From Pseudobdellovibrionaceae bacterium (GTDB taxonomy: Bacteria; Bdellovibrionota; Bdellovibrionia; Bdellovibrionales; Bdellovibrionaceae), in contig JABWCN010000030.1 in assembly GCA_013359135.1 (NCBI GenBank), positions 1 to 53,258 of the forward strand: a stretch of 53,258 nt of DNA. The letters are read 5' to 3'. The stretch's first letter is position 1; each line of letters starts with the position of its first letter. The notes beneath the pieces are model-generated. The model saw nothing but the letters and a program-made list of their open reading frames with translations. It searched no databases and was not told where the DNA came from. Shown one piece after another: positions 42,995 to 53,045 of the stretch. A program made the position numbers and the translations under genes.

Positions 42995-45841
42995 ATGCTT
43001 AAACTTATAAAGTATAAGAATAAAAGCCAAGTAGAAGAATTTTTTAATCAAACTGGTACTCTTGATGAGCAATGGATTATTCCTAACTTAAAAACTAAAA
43101 TGGAATTGAAAAAAAGATTACTGGAAAAAAATGGTTTCTTTTTTGAGGACTCTGTAAAACGTATCAGAGATTTATGGATTTATATTTTTAACCATGAGTT
43201 TCCTGGATACAAAATAATTAGCACGGAAACTTATCATATCGTTTTAAAAAAAATATTGCTTCACTATCAGCAGGAGTTACAGCTTGAGCTAATTGATCCA
43301 GAAAAAAAAGCAAAGGAAATTAACTACTATATTCCACTGATTTTAGATGAGTCTTTTGATTTTAACTCCGAAAGAATCAATGATTGGTTTGCTGAAAAAG
43401 AACAAAGAAGCTACTCTTTAAAACCAGAGATTATGATCAATCAGGTAATTACGAAGATGTTTCTAGCCGAGCAGATGCTGCCGTATGAATGGGTCACCGT
43501 TTTACTAAAAAATAAAGAATTAGATTTGAGTTACTATAAATCAAATAAGATTTTCTTTGATCTAGGCGTAGAGATTAGTCAAAGTGAGGCAGAGTTAATC
43601 TATAAAATTTCCAAGCACAAAGAAATTATTGTTTTTGAGTCAGATTATGAACTGAATCGTAGGTATCAATATTTAGTTAAGCCCTATGAAATTTTGAATT
43701 CTTATACTCTAAAATCAGATAAAATAAATCTTTCAGAAACTAATGAATCCAACAGGAGCACGGCTCTTTCCAAAAAAATTCGTAAATTTTCTAATTCTAT
43801 TGCGGAATGTAGAGACGTTGTTGGGCAAGTTAAAGAGTGGCTAAGGGTAGGAGTCAGTGCTGAAAATATACAAGTAGTAGCACCTCAAATTGATAGTTAT
43901 TGGGCTGTTTTAGAACCACTTTTAAATGCAGAAGGTATTGTTTTTGAAAAGGTCCAAAGTGCTAAAATTTTTGAATTGCCAACGGTGAATAAGTTAGTGA
44001 GTAAATTGTTATTTTATCAAAAAAAAGCAAATCCTGAAGATCTAGAAAGATGTTTATTCACTGATAAAAAGAAAGCATCACTGAGTTTTGATAAGTTTAA
44101 AGAAGTTTTTTCATCTCCTTTTTTGGCTTTTGATGAGTTGTATGAAAAGTTGGCTAGTTATCTTGCAGAAGAAATGAGACAAGAGTTCCCCATTCCTATG
44201 TCAGAAGTGAATTTACAGCAAGAGCTTAATTGCGAAGGCTTTTTGCATTTGATTGCTCCTTTACTAGAAAGAGAGCTCTCTTCTGATGTTTTAGAGAAAA
44301 TTGTAGGTCAACTTTCTCAAGCAGTAAATCAGGGTGTAATGCTGAGTGTAGACTTTTGGATAGATTGGCTGATCAGCTCAATTAAGAGAATGGAAGTAAA
44401 AAAAGAAGGAGCTAGAGAGGGAGCTATAAAAGTTGACAGCTTACTTTCGAGTCATACCTTTAATGTCGATTATGTATACATACTTGGAGCTGATGATTCT
44501 TTTTTTGGTCAGCAGAGTCCGGTGAACATTGATCCATTAGATATATTAAGTTTAGCTAATGATTTAGGATTTATTTTAGAGCATCCTGATTACAATTATC
44601 GTTCTTATGAGTTAGAACTAATGACAGAAAAGGCTAATAAAGAACTAATTATGTCATTTGCTCAATCGGACCTAATGGGAGAGTTAAAGAACCCTTGTTT
44701 TTTATGGCAGCAATGGGCTTTTCAGTGGCAAATCTTGGAAAAAGAATGTGATCTCCATAAGAAAACCTCATGGGAAGATATATTGTCTTTGCCACTAAAA
44801 TCACTTTTTTCTCTAACACATGCTAATTATGATTTAAATGTCTTTTTAAAAGATCAAGATGCTAGCCTTGTTTCTGATATTGAAGGTATAACTTTTAATT
44901 CATTATCTCCATCTAGTTTGAAAAATTTTGCTGAATGTAAGTTTAAGTTTTTTGCTGAAAAAGAGCTTGATCTCAGAGAAACTGATGTCGAAGAAATTGA
45001 TTTATCTCCCAAGGAAAAAGGGTTGTGGTATCACAGTCTTTTTGAAAAAATTATTTTAAATTTTGCTGAAATTTCGGAAAAGTGGAATAGACTTAATACA
45101 CAAGAAGAAAAAATCTCTTTTTTAAAAGAAACATTTAAAGAAAAGCCACCACAAAATTTGGCAAAAAACTTTTGGGATAAAGTTGCTGATAGGTATTTTC
45201 AGGTTATTAATAAGTTTATTGTTCATGAGTTAGAACTAAGGAAAGAGTTTCCTAATTTAGTAAACATAGGATGTGAATTAAAGTGGAGTGTTTATTATGA
45301 TCTAGAACGGTATTGTTGGGTGCTTGAAAAACCAACTAAGGGTTATCTTTTGCGTGGGACTATTGATAGAGTTTTATACAATAAAAATACTAATAAATTT
45401 TGGGTAGTTGATTACAAACTTGGTCCGAATCAATCAAAGAACTATGATAAATGGCTTAAAGAAAGGCACTGGCAATTAATTTTTTATGCTCTAGCTATAG
45501 AGAAAAATTGGATACCTGATTTGAAGCAATTAGTTCACCAAAAAACATATGAATCTTTAGATTCAGAGTTAGAAGTAGAATTGTCACAGTTTTGGGTAAT
45601 TACCCAATGGCAAAATAAAAAAGGTTTTCTTTGTAATTTAAGTAGTTCTTGGTTTTTAAGTGACAAAAAAATGCAAATTTCTAAGGATGAAAAAGAAAAA
45701 TTATTTATTGCGTTTGAAAAAGATATGGTGAGTTATTTTTCGGAAATTCAAAAAAGAAAATATCCAGCAATTCCAGAAAAAGAAGATATATGTCAGCAGT
45801 GTGATTGGAGTTATGTGTGCAGAGCCCCTCATTTAATGTAA
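42995..45841 (+). CDS. addB: AddB-type helicase-nuclease subunit with Fe-S motif
   Basis: 948 residues. The C-terminal region is a RecB-like PD-(D/E)xK nuclease: RGTIDRVLYN then VVDYKLG (about 790-820). Four cysteines in the AddB iron-staple arrangement are Cys648 in NFAECKFKFF and C933-x2-C936-x5-C942 at the end, so a [4Fe-4S] cluster is expected. The N-terminal 600 residues look like a degenerate UvrD-fold, and no clear Walker A is seen, consistent with AddB losing helicase ATPase motifs in many bacteria. AddAB processes double-strand breaks for recombination. The next gene overlaps by 37 bases, so the pair is made together. Confidence 0.87.
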   Translation: MLKLIKYKNKSQVEEFFNQTGTLDEQWIIPNLKTKMELKKRLLEKNGFFFEDSVKRIRDLWIYIFNHEFPGYKIISTETYHIVLKKILLHYQQELQLELIDPEKKAKEINYYIPLILDESFDFNSERINDWFAEKEQRSYSLKPEIMINQVITKMFLAEQMLPYEWVTVLLKNKELDLSYYKSNKIFFDLGVEISQSEAELIYKISKHKEIIVFESDYELNRRYQYLVKPYEILNSYTLKSDKINLSETNESNRSTALSKKIRKFSNSIAECRDVVGQVKEWLRVGVSAENIQVVAPQIDSYWAVLEPLLNAEGIVFEKVQSAKIFELPTVNKLVSKLLFYQKKANPEDLERCLFTDKKKASLSFDKFKEVFSSPFLAFDELYEKLASYLAEEMRQEFPIPMSEVNLQQELNCEGFLHLIAPLLERELSSDVLEKIVGQLSQAVNQGVMLSVDFWIDWLISSIKRMEVKKEGAREGAIKVDSLLSSHTFNVDYVYILGADDSFFGQQSPVNIDPLDILSLANDLGFILEHPDYNYRSYELELMTEKANKELIMSFAQSDLMGELKNPCFLWQQWAFQWQILEKECDLHKKTSWEDILSLPLKSLFSLTHANYDLNVFLKDQDASLVSDIEGITFNSLSPSSLKNFAECKFKFFAEKELDLRETDVEEIDLSPKEKGLWYHSLFEKIILNFAEISEKWNRLNTQEEKISFLKETFKEKPPQNLAKNFWDKVADRYFQVINKFIVHELELRKEFPNLVNIGCELKWSVYYDLERYCWVLEKPTKGYLLRGTIDRVLYNKNTNKFWVVDYKLGPNQSKNYDKWLKERHWQLIFYALAIEKNWIPDLKQLVHQKTYESLDSELEVELSQFWVITQWQNKKGFLCNLSSSWFLSDKKMQISKDEKEKLFIAFEKDMVSYFSEIQKRKYPAIPEKEDICQQCDWSYVCRAPHLM

Positions 45842-48800
45842 AAAAAATCATAAAAGCTGGAGCTGGAGCTGGTAAAACGACTACTTTAGTTAACGACCTA
45901 TACAGTTTTTTTAATCAATTTAAAAACAATTATCAGCGTCAACCTAGAGTAGTTGTGACTACTTTTACAAAAAAAGCAACTCAAGAGCTCAAGGAAAGAC
46001 TTCTAAAGAAAGCCATCCAAGAAAATGATGAGTCTTTTTTTGTTTATATTAACAATAAAAATTTAATACACATATCAACAATTCATGGTGTATTAAATCT
46101 TTTGATTAAGCAAAATCTAACTTCTTTTGGTTTAAAATCTAATGTAAGTGTTATTTCTGATAGCGACGAAGATGTGATTGAAAAGAAAATTTTGCGCAAT
46201 CTATTCACAGAAAATGATAGTTATGTAGACCTTTTAAATCACTACTCCACTCAAGATCTTTTAAGTTTTGTAAAATCATATTCCGAACTTAAATTACAAG
46301 AAAAAAACTTTACGGTTTATTCTAGTGAGAAGTTTAAAAAAATAGTTGAGTCTCAAATAGAAATTATTTTTCATCAAGTAAGTCAGTCAATAGAGGTTAT
46401 CTCAGATGAAAAACTTTCAAAAACATGGCAAGTGTGGATAGATAGCTTTAAAGAGTATTCGGCAATAAAAGGTGTTACTAAAAAAGAAGTTTTATTAAAC
46501 TGGGTAGAACTTAACTCGACAAAGCCGCGACTTCCTAAGGAAACTCAGGAAGCGTCATGGATAGCACAAAAAAATATTTATGATAGTATCGATCAAACAA
46601 GAGCTCTTATTAAAAATAATTATTTTGAAGTAGATTTGTTTGAACGTTTTTCTACTTTTCATATGATTCTTACTGAACTTGGAGAGCAGTTTCATTCACA
46701 GAAGAAAATGCTAAAAAGAAGTAATGCTTTAATGACAATGAGAGATATTGAACTTCTGGTTTCAGAAAAACTGATTCAAGGCGATAATTTTTATAGTCAA
46801 TTTGCTGATACCTGGGATTTTTGGATGATTGATGAATATCAAGATACAAGCCCATTACAGGAGCAAATTTTATTTAAGCTGATCGGAGAAAAGTCAAATT
46901 TTTTAGTGGGAGATCCGCAACAAAGCATTTATCTTTTTAGGGGAGCTAGATCAGAGATATTCAAGCAAAAGTTTGATGAATATCAAAGACTAGGTAGGCA
47001 TGAAATCAAAGATAAAAATTATCGTTCTTATCGCGGAGTTTTGAGTTTCATTAACTCCTTTTTTACAAATGAGTTCACACAGTTTCAGGCGATGGAATAT
47101 GAAAAAAGTAATTCATTACAAACTTATGATGTTGAGTACTTTGAAGTCGAAGAAGAGTTAGAGCTTGAAAAAGTAGTTGTTTGCGAAATTGAGAAGTTGT
47201 TAGTTGCTGGTGAAAATTGTGATAGTATTGCAATTCTTTCCAGAGACAATAAAAGTTTACTAAAAATGGAAAAAGTATTAAGGCAAACTTCTATTCCTTA
47301 TTACTATCATTCAGCAGGTAAATTTTTTAAAAAAAGAGAAGTTTTAGATTTACTTCAGTTTATTAAATTTTTGTTTAATCCTCACGATGACATCAATCTT
47401 ATAAGTCTTTTACGTTCACCTTGGGTAGGATTAACAGATAGAAAAATTAAGGAACTTAAGAGTTTTTCTAAAAACTCAAACCAAAGATCTTTTTTTTCAT
47501 CACTTGGATGGCTTAAAGAAAAGAAAATTCTTGAGACAGACTTTATTTTTTTAGAGAAATTAAATTTTTATCTTGAGGCTTTTGCTGATAAAGGGTTGAG
47601 TGCTATTTTAAAAAAATTCGCTATTCATTCAGGTCTTTTACTTACTAGTCAACACCAAGATCCAAGTGGGAAAATGGAAGCTAATATATGGAAAGTTATT
47701 AATTGGGTAGATGAAATTTATAATGATCCTCAGCTAGATATACTTTTTGAAGTGGATCAAGTTCTTAGGTCAGGAAGGTTACAAGTCGATGAGGAAATGG
47801 AAACTAGTGCATTGGTAGAGCCTAAAAGAGTACAATTGATGACTGTTCATGCCTCAAAAGGACTACAATTTAAGTATTTGTTTCTTCTCTCCGCTGATAA
47901 AAAAATGATGCCTAGAAAAAGATCTTATTTTAGTTTTTCTGAGGAAACGAAAGAGTGGTCTTTTATTATAAAAACTTTAGATGAGGGTGCAAACATTTAC
48001 TCTCCTTTAGCTGAAGAAATGAGAAGCGAATTTGCTGAAAGAGAATCCGAAGAGTATTGGCGATTGTTGTACGTAGCCTTAACAAGGGCTCAAGAGAAAA
48101 TTCTAATTTTTTCTGGTGAAACTGTTAAAAATACATGGTCAGAAAAGCTAAAAAATTTTTTGAGTGCAGTTAATGCCAACAAGTTAAATGAGGTGGGTTT
48201 TAGGCAAAGGATAAATAGAATTACTAATGAGAATTTTCAAGATTTTCAACTCAAAGAACATTCTTTTGCTGAGACAAAGAAACCTACAAAATCAATTGAT
48301 GTTGAAGATTCCTTAGGGAGTGGAATTTACTCCCATTTTTTTCAAAATCAGTTACAAAATTTTGAAGAGACTAAATCAAAGGAATCTACATGGTCAGTAA
48401 CCTCTAAAAATGATTTATCTTTTACTTCGGAAAAACCAAGTGTTAGAGCTTTGTGGCATAAGGAGAAAGGCGTTAAATTACATCAAAGTTTTGAATATTC
48501 TGAACAACATTTAGATCAAATGAAAAAAATGGATGCTAATATTCCATGGGACAATATTCTTAGAGATGGCTATAGAGAGTTTGGTTTTGCTTTTAAGGTT
48601 TTAGACAGGCAATTAATAGGTAGTATTGATATTTGGGCAGAAGCAAATCAAATTTTTTATGTCGTTGATTATAAGACCGGACTCAAAGAGAATAATACAA
48701 AATATTTTGAACAGCTAGAGTTTTATGCTCAGGCTTTAAATCATCTAAAATTAGTTCCTGATAAAGCAAAGATTGAATTAATTTTAGTCTATTTTTCACT

Positions 48801-48870
48801 GAATAAGGTAGTTAAAAAAGAGTATTTATTGACCAGCAACGTAAATTATTTTCATCAACTATTCAATTGA
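45805..48870 (+). CDS. addA: AddA-type helicase-nuclease subunit
   Basis: 1021 residues from TTG 45805 (GTG 45817 also possible). UvrD-family motifs are Walker A AGAGAGKTTT (about 19-28), TFTKKATQELKERL, the Walker B region MIDEYQDTSPLQEQ near 345, GDPQQSIYLFRGA near 372, and VHASKGLQFKYLFL near 683. The C-terminal nuclease domain has IGSIDIWAE and VVDYKTGLKE (about 955-980), the PD-(D/E)xK pattern. ATP-driven unwinding and resection start homologous recombination. The N-terminus is short, with Walker A beginning almost at once, so the exact start is uncertain. It follows addB in one unit. Confidence 0.93.
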   Translation: MELCVQSPSFNVKKIIKAGAGAGKTTTLVNDLYSFFNQFKNNYQRQPRVVVTTFTKKATQELKERLLKKAIQENDESFFVYINNKNLIHISTIHGVLNLLIKQNLTSFGLKSNVSVISDSDEDVIEKKILRNLFTENDSYVDLLNHYSTQDLLSFVKSYSELKLQEKNFTVYSSEKFKKIVESQIEIIFHQVSQSIEVISDEKLSKTWQVWIDSFKEYSAIKGVTKKEVLLNWVELNSTKPRLPKETQEASWIAQKNIYDSIDQTRALIKNNYFEVDLFERFSTFHMILTELGEQFHSQKKMLKRSNALMTMRDIELLVSEKLIQGDNFYSQFADTWDFWMIDEYQDTSPLQEQILFKLIGEKSNFLVGDPQQSIYLFRGARSEIFKQKFDEYQRLGRHEIKDKNYRSYRGVLSFINSFFTNEFTQFQAMEYEKSNSLQTYDVEYFEVEEELELEKVVVCEIEKLLVAGENCDSIAILSRDNKSLLKMEKVLRQTSIPYYYHSAGKFFKKREVLDLLQFIKFLFNPHDDINLISLLRSPWVGLTDRKIKELKSFSKNSNQRSFFSSLGWLKEKKILETDFIFLEKLNFYLEAFADKGLSAILKKFAIHSGLLLTSQHQDPSGKMEANIWKVINWVDEIYNDPQLDILFEVDQVLRSGRLQVDEEMETSALVEPKRVQLMTVHASKGLQFKYLFLLSADKKMMPRKRSYFSFSEETKEWSFIIKTLDEGANIYSPLAEEMRSEFAERESEEYWRLLYVALTRAQEKILIFSGETVKNTWSEKLKNFLSAVNANKLNEVGFRQRINRITNENFQDFQLKEHSFAETKKPTKSIDVEDSLGSGIYSHFFQNQLQNFEETKSKESTWSVTSKNDLSFTSEKPSVRALWHKEKGVKLHQSFEYSEQHLDQMKKMDANIPWDNILRDGYREFGFAFKVLDRQLIGSIDIWAEANQIFYVVDYKTGLKENNTKYFEQLEFYAQALNHLKLVPDKAKIELILVYFSLNKVVKKEYLLTSNVNYFHQLFN

Positions 48871-49930
48871 TAAGCCACTTAATACCAAAGTGATAAATAG
48901 AAGTTTTATTTTGGTCTTGAGTGAGCATAATTTCTTCCTGGGCTTCATCGATAATCTGAATTGAGTCAGAATGTCCTAATGTAAAAATAAAATTCTTATT
49001 TAAGCTTAAATTAACTTGTTGTTTGAAACTGGACTCTTGAATTTGTTGCTCGTTATAGTTTATACCTTGAGTTCTTTTGAACACTAAACCAACAGATAAG
49101 TATTTAAAAAAAGTTTGTAACTGGCCTTGTTGGTTTGATAAATAGTTTAAATTTGAAATGTTTCCAGAGCTAGATTGGTTACGATGAAATGGCTTAAGTA
49201 AGGAAAGATTAATTTTGGCTTGAAATTGAAAAGTAGAAATAGCAAATGTTGAAAGACCTTCCACTCCTGCTCCTAATGCAACATTTAGCTTTTGATTTTG
49301 TTGAGAGTCTTTAGAAAAAGGTAAGACGCTAATAAAATAAGGTCTGATTAATTTAGATAAGGGTTTTGAAAGACTAGAAAAATAAAAATGTGTGTAAAAA
49401 TCTGAAAAGTCACTGGATGTGGAGTAGTTCAATTTGTTCAGATAGTTTAGATAAAACTTAAAATCAATGTCTTCAATATGATTGATATAAAAAGTATTAG
49501 AAATGTTAAGATAATTTCTATCTAAAGTTTTGTCTTGATAAGCAGTCAGATCAGAACGAAAGGAGTAATCTGGAAAATAAGGAGCTAAGTAATTCATTTC
49601 GTCTAAAACCTTACTTTTAGAAGATGAGCTTTCTGTTTTTGAGTTTTGCCAACTAATTTCAGAGTCTGTTGAGTTTATTTTTCGTTTTTTTTTTAATTGT
49701 GAATTATTTGTTTTTTTTCGAGATATTTCTGGGGTAAGTAATAATTTTTTTGATGCTTTTGATGTTCTGTGGTAACTATTTGCATGAGAGTTTTGGAAAT
49801 CGTCAGAGGTAATAAAACCTTTGGCTGAAGCAAAATTATTAATCAAGAAAAGGCTTAATAACACCAAAATACAGAAAGAAAAAAAATCAGTCAGAAAATG
49901 GTCAATTATTTTTTTTGTTATTTTTATCAT
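48863..49930 (-). CDS. Putative outer-membrane barrel-like protein
   Basis: 355 residues from ATG 49930, chosen because TTAGGA lies 9 bases before it; three earlier in-frame starts exist up to 49969. The signal peptide is about residues 1-36 (cleavage near FASA-K). A Lys/Ser-rich disordered linker follows (about 40-100), and then a region of alternating aromatic and polar strands (FYLNYLNKLNY, FYTHFYFSSL, FFKYLSVGLVFKR) ending HFGIKWLIN. That pattern suggests a beta barrel, but no family was recognised. It is convergent with addA, overlapping it by 8 bases. Confidence 0.55.
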   Translation of the reverse strand: MIKITKKIIDHFLTDFFSFCILVLLSLFLINNFASAKGFITSDDFQNSHANSYHRTSKASKKLLLTPEISRKKTNNSQLKKKRKINSTDSEISWQNSKTESSSSKSKVLDEMNYLAPYFPDYSFRSDLTAYQDKTLDRNYLNISNTFYINHIEDIDFKFYLNYLNKLNYSTSSDFSDFYTHFYFSSLSKPLSKLIRPYFISVLPFSKDSQQNQKLNVALGAGVEGLSTFAISTFQFQAKINLSLLKPFHRNQSSSGNISNLNYLSNQQGQLQTFFKYLSVGLVFKRTQGINYNEQQIQESSFKQQVNLSLNKNFIFTLGHSDSIQIIDEAQEEIMLTQDQNKTSIYHFGIKWLIN

Positions 49931-50043
49931 AAACATTCCTAAGCTATATTCATTCATAGGTTGTGCCAATGTATAGGCTATCAGAATTCCCTTAGTTGTT
50001 TTTAGATGGTGATTTCAATAGAAAGTGTGTTAAGTTTAGACAG

Positions 50044-50790
50044 ATGGAAGACAAATTTAATTTAGATAAAAGAATTGTTATTTTTACTGACGGAGCATGT
50101 AGTGGTAATCCTGGTCCTGGTGGGTGGGCTTCTATTGTTTTTCATTCTAGGGATAAAATTACTGAGTTGGCTGGTGGCAATAGACATACCACCAATAATC
50201 AAATGGAACTACAAGGGGTTATAGAAGCACTAAGTTTTATATCGTCTTTGTCAGATGACATTAGTATTTATACAGATTCTACTTATGTTATTAATGGAGC
50301 TACAAAGTGGGTTTGGGGTTGGGCTCAGAGGAACTGGTTAACTGCAGAAAATAATCCCGTCTCAAATAAGGAATTATGGATTAAATTAATCCCACTTTTG
50401 CAGAAGCACCGTGGACGATTAGTTTGGAAGTATGTTCGTGGTCATACTGGGGTTGTAGGTAATGAACGCTGTGATCAATTAGCTGTTTCTTGTTCAAAAG
50501 GAGAAAGCTTATATCTGTACGAGGGGCTATATTCTGAGTATCCTTATAAGATTTTCCCATTGCCAGTTGATGAAAGTTTACCAACTTCCTCTTTTAGTAA
50601 GGAAAAGAGGAAAGAGTCTTCAGTGTCATATTACATAAGTTTGGTAAATGGTGTTGTTTCTAAGTATCAGAAATGGAATGATTGTGAACGAGCAGTTAGA
50701 GGTGTTTCTGGAGCAAAATATAAAAAAGTAAAAAATGAACAAGAAGAAAAAGAAACTTTAAAGTCGTGGAATTATGAATTTAAAAAATAA
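50044..50790 (+). CDS. rnhA: Ribonuclease HI with C-terminal hybrid-binding domain
   Basis: 248 residues from ATG 50044; an upstream TTG at 49996 would add 16 residues but has no better ribosome site. RNase H catalytic residues are Asp16 (FTDGACSGNPGPGGW), Glu55 (QMELQG), Asp78 (YTDSTYV) and Asp144 (NERCDQLA), with His134 in GHTG. The enzyme cuts RNA in RNA-DNA hybrids. Residues about 195-243 (SYYISLVNGVVSKYQKWNDC then VRGVSGAKYKKVKN) match the viroplasmin/HBD fold that binds hybrids. HBD normally precedes the catalytic domain in type 1 enzymes, so the C-terminal placement here is unusual. It overlaps the SDR gene by 17 bases. Confidence 0.93.
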   Translation: MEDKFNLDKRIVIFTDGACSGNPGPGGWASIVFHSRDKITELAGGNRHTTNNQMELQGVIEALSFISSLSDDISIYTDSTYVINGATKWVWGWAQRNWLTAENNPVSNKELWIKLIPLLQKHRGRLVWKYVRGHTGVVGNERCDQLAVSCSKGESLYLYEGLYSEYPYKIFPLPVDESLPTSSFSKEKRKESSVSYYISLVNGVVSKYQKWNDCERAVRGVSGAKYKKVKNEQEEKETLKSWNYEFKK

Positions 50791-51550
50791 AAAAATTCTT
50801 ATATCAGGTGCTAACAGAGGAATCGGAAAATCTCTGGTTAGGCTTTTGGCCGCTGAAGGCGTACATTTAGGTTTGATTTTAAGAAAAAAAGAAGATCAAT
50901 TGAGCGAAGAGTTGCAAAGGTTAGGTGCTACTTCTGTAGTTCAGTTTGAGTGTGATTTAACAGATTTGGATTCTTTAAAATCAATTTCCTCTCAGTTAGA
51001 GTTATTTAATCCTGATATTTTGTTTAATAATGCCGGACTTCTGACTGGAGGACTTTTAGAGGAGCAGAAGTGGGAAGAAATTCATAACATGTTGTTAGTT
51101 AATGTACATGCCTTGATTTATTTAACCCGGTTAATTCTCCCAGGAATGTTACAACGAAAATTTGGTAAAATCATAAATCATGGAAGTGTTTCTTCTGTTA
51201 TGTTTTTTCCTTGTGCATCAACTTATGCAGCATCAAAAGCCGCAGTATTGGCTTTTACTGAGTCTTTGGCAACTGAGCTAGAGAACACTGGAGTGAGTAC
51301 GTTACTATTGCTAACTCCTGGAGTTAAAACCGAGATGTTTGATCAAATCCAACCGCTATATGGAAAGCATATTGAGATGAAAATCCCGTCAGTCGTCCCA
51401 GAGGTTTATGCTAAACAAATTTTAGATGCCATTAAGACTGAGATAGGCGTATTAAGTCCCAAAGGTTTTACGGGAATCAATATGCTATTAGCTAGGCATT
51501 TTCCTCTGATTTTTAAAAAACTAGCTAGTTCAAAATTTAGAAGAGATTGA
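50774..51550 (+). CDS. Short-chain dehydrogenase/reductase (SDR)
   Basis: 258 residues. The Rossmann nucleotide motif S-G-A-N-R-G-I-G is near the N-terminus, NNAG (structural) near 90, and the catalytic Ser-Tyr-Lys set in HGSVSSVMFFPCASTYAASKAAV with Y-x3-K. It oxidises or reduces alcohol/ketone groups with NAD(P)H; the substrate is unknown. The region PGVKTEMF after the catalytic motif is typical of classical SDRs. It overlaps rnhA by 17 bases and ends 21 bases inside the convergent next gene. Confidence 0.92.
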   Translation: MNLKNKKILISGANRGIGKSLVRLLAAEGVHLGLILRKKEDQLSEELQRLGATSVVQFECDLTDLDSLKSISSQLELFNPDILFNNAGLLTGGLLEEQKWEEIHNMLLVNVHALIYLTRLILPGMLQRKFGKIINHGSVSSVMFFPCASTYAASKAAVLAFTESLATELENTGVSTLLLLTPGVKTEMFDQIQPLYGKHIEMKIPSVVPEVYAKQILDAIKTEIGVLSPKGFTGINMLLARHFPLIFKKLASSKFRRD

Positions 51551-52027
51551 TGTTTCACGTCTAAATTTTAAAATTATAGGCATAAAATTTTTAATATCTA
51601 TAGCTAAATTTGTATCATTTATTGAATCTATAGTCTGTTGAAGTTTTTCTAGCTCTGTAAATAAAACTTCGAATTGCCCTAGATATTCTTCTTTCTTTTT
51701 TCGATTTTTGCTGAGTTTATGATAGCGAATAATGTAAATCATTGTATTAAGTAAATGGAAATACATAAGCTCAGGATGTAGAAAGAAAGTTTCACGACTT
51801 TTCTTGTTCATGCTTTCAAGCATTTCTAAGTTGTGACTTTCTAGTAGGTGTTGGGTAAAGTTAAAATGATTTATCGAAGTGTAATCGATTAAGCAGTTTG
51901 TTGATTTGAAGGCATATCTAGATTGCGATTTAGCTGAGCTTATAGCAGATATTAAAATAAATATTAAAAATGGAATCCAATCAAATGAACCAATTGGTTT
52001 GTTTTTTTTTGTGAAAAAAGATTTCAT
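51530..52027 (-). CDS. Unknown small protein with one N-terminal hydrophobic segment
   Basis: 165 residues from ATG 52027 (GAGGAT about 12 bases upstream); an in-frame extension to 52066 is not favoured. Residues about 14-34 (WIPFLIFILISAISSAKSQS) form a signal peptide or single membrane anchor. The remainder is helical and charged, with HLLNTMIYIIRYHKLSKNRKKKEEYLGQFEVLFTELEKLQQTI (summarised) looking like coiled coil. No family is recognised. The gene is convergent with the SDR gene and overlaps it by 21 bases. Confidence 0.5.
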   Translation of the reverse strand: MKSFFTKKNKPIGSFDWIPFLIFILISAISSAKSQSRYAFKSTNCLIDYTSINHFNFTQHLLESHNLEMLESMNKKSRETFFLHPELMYFHLLNTMIYIIRYHKLSKNRKKKEEYLGQFEVLFTELEKLQQTIDSINDTNLAIDIKNFMPIILKFRRETSISSKF

Positions 52028-52310
52028 ATCATGACATCCTCTGGTCTTTTGTCGATGCAAAATCAATGCTCAAGTTTGTGAGGCGTTAATATCTAAATCT
52101 AATTGTTTTCATCGGGTGATTTTTTACAAAAGTGTTAAGAAATTTTATTTGACTAGTTTTAAATCACTATTTTTAAAAAGAGCTTTATTAGGATTTGCAG
52201 AGTAAATCTTTAGGTACCAATTTTACTTTAAAAAAATCATTTAAAATAGAAATGGCATATTTTGTGCACCTTAAGGTTTAAGAGCTAACAGAACCCCTAA
52301 GGAGTTGTCT

Positions 52311-53045
52311 ATGCGTAGATTTTATTTTGTAATTACCATTGTTCTTGCATTGATTGCTCCTATGGGAAGTTTTGCTATTTCTAATGCTGAGTTTCGGTGT
52401 GCGCTGCATTTTAGTAACAATCTAGATTTGACCCATTACGTTCAATTTAGTTTCTCGGCTAAATCTTCTTTTGTGAGTGATTTGAAACGATTTATTGAAT
52501 CAAATAGTATCAAAAAAGGGGATATTTTTGTTTTCGAACTTAATGAAGTGGATGTGCCAATTATGGCTCAGCTTGTGTCTATAAATGAGTCAACAATAGA
52601 TGTTAATTTTCCTTATATGAGTCCTCCATTTCCTTTTAACTCCTACAGAAATGTTAGTCTTAAAAAGGGGAGTATTTCTAAAGTTGGCTCTTCTTTTGAG
52701 GCTTTAAAATATACATTTGAGAAAATAGCAGAAGATTTAGAAAACAATTCGGTTACAGTTCTTACTTATAAAGATGAAAAAGGCACCGTCAGGGTTGCGG
52801 CAGGAAGGGTTATTCTTAAAGCTGTTGAGCAGGATAGTATTAAAATACGCCCTTTTGGAGCATGGGCTCAAGTTGACGGGGAAGCTATTAAAAATTTACA
52901 AACAGTTACGATTGATCTCCGACAAGTGGTAACTATTTACCATTTAGACTCTTATATTTTGGGCAGTGGTTATTTAAGAAATATTACTGATATGGTAAGA
53001 ATGGCCACCTCGTTACTGTCAATGAAGCAAAATGAAGGAAAATGA
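52311..53045 (+). CDS. Unknown exported protein
   Basis: 244 residues from ATG 52311, behind AAGGAG (a TTG two codons earlier is less likely). The signal peptide is about 1-22 (RRFYFVITIVLALIAPMGSFA), so it is periplasmic or secreted. The mature part is mixed alpha/beta with two strand-rich segments (KKGDIFVFELNEVDVPIMAQLV and TVRVAAGRVILKAVEQDSIKIRPFG, each shown in part) that look like small beta-barrel or SH3-like repeats. No catalytic motif was found. A possible promoter TTGACT lies at 52149-52154. It is the last complete gene in the window. Confidence 0.55.
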   Translation: MRRFYFVITIVLALIAPMGSFAISNAEFRCALHFSNNLDLTHYVQFSFSAKSSFVSDLKRFIESNSIKKGDIFVFELNEVDVPIMAQLVSINESTIDVNFPYMSPPFPFNSYRNVSLKKGSISKVGSSFEALKYTFEKIAEDLENNSVTVLTYKDEKGTVRVAAGRVILKAVEQDSIKIRPFGAWAQVDGEAIKNLQTVTIDLRQVVTIYHLDSYILGSGYLRNITDMVRMATSLLSMKQNEGK

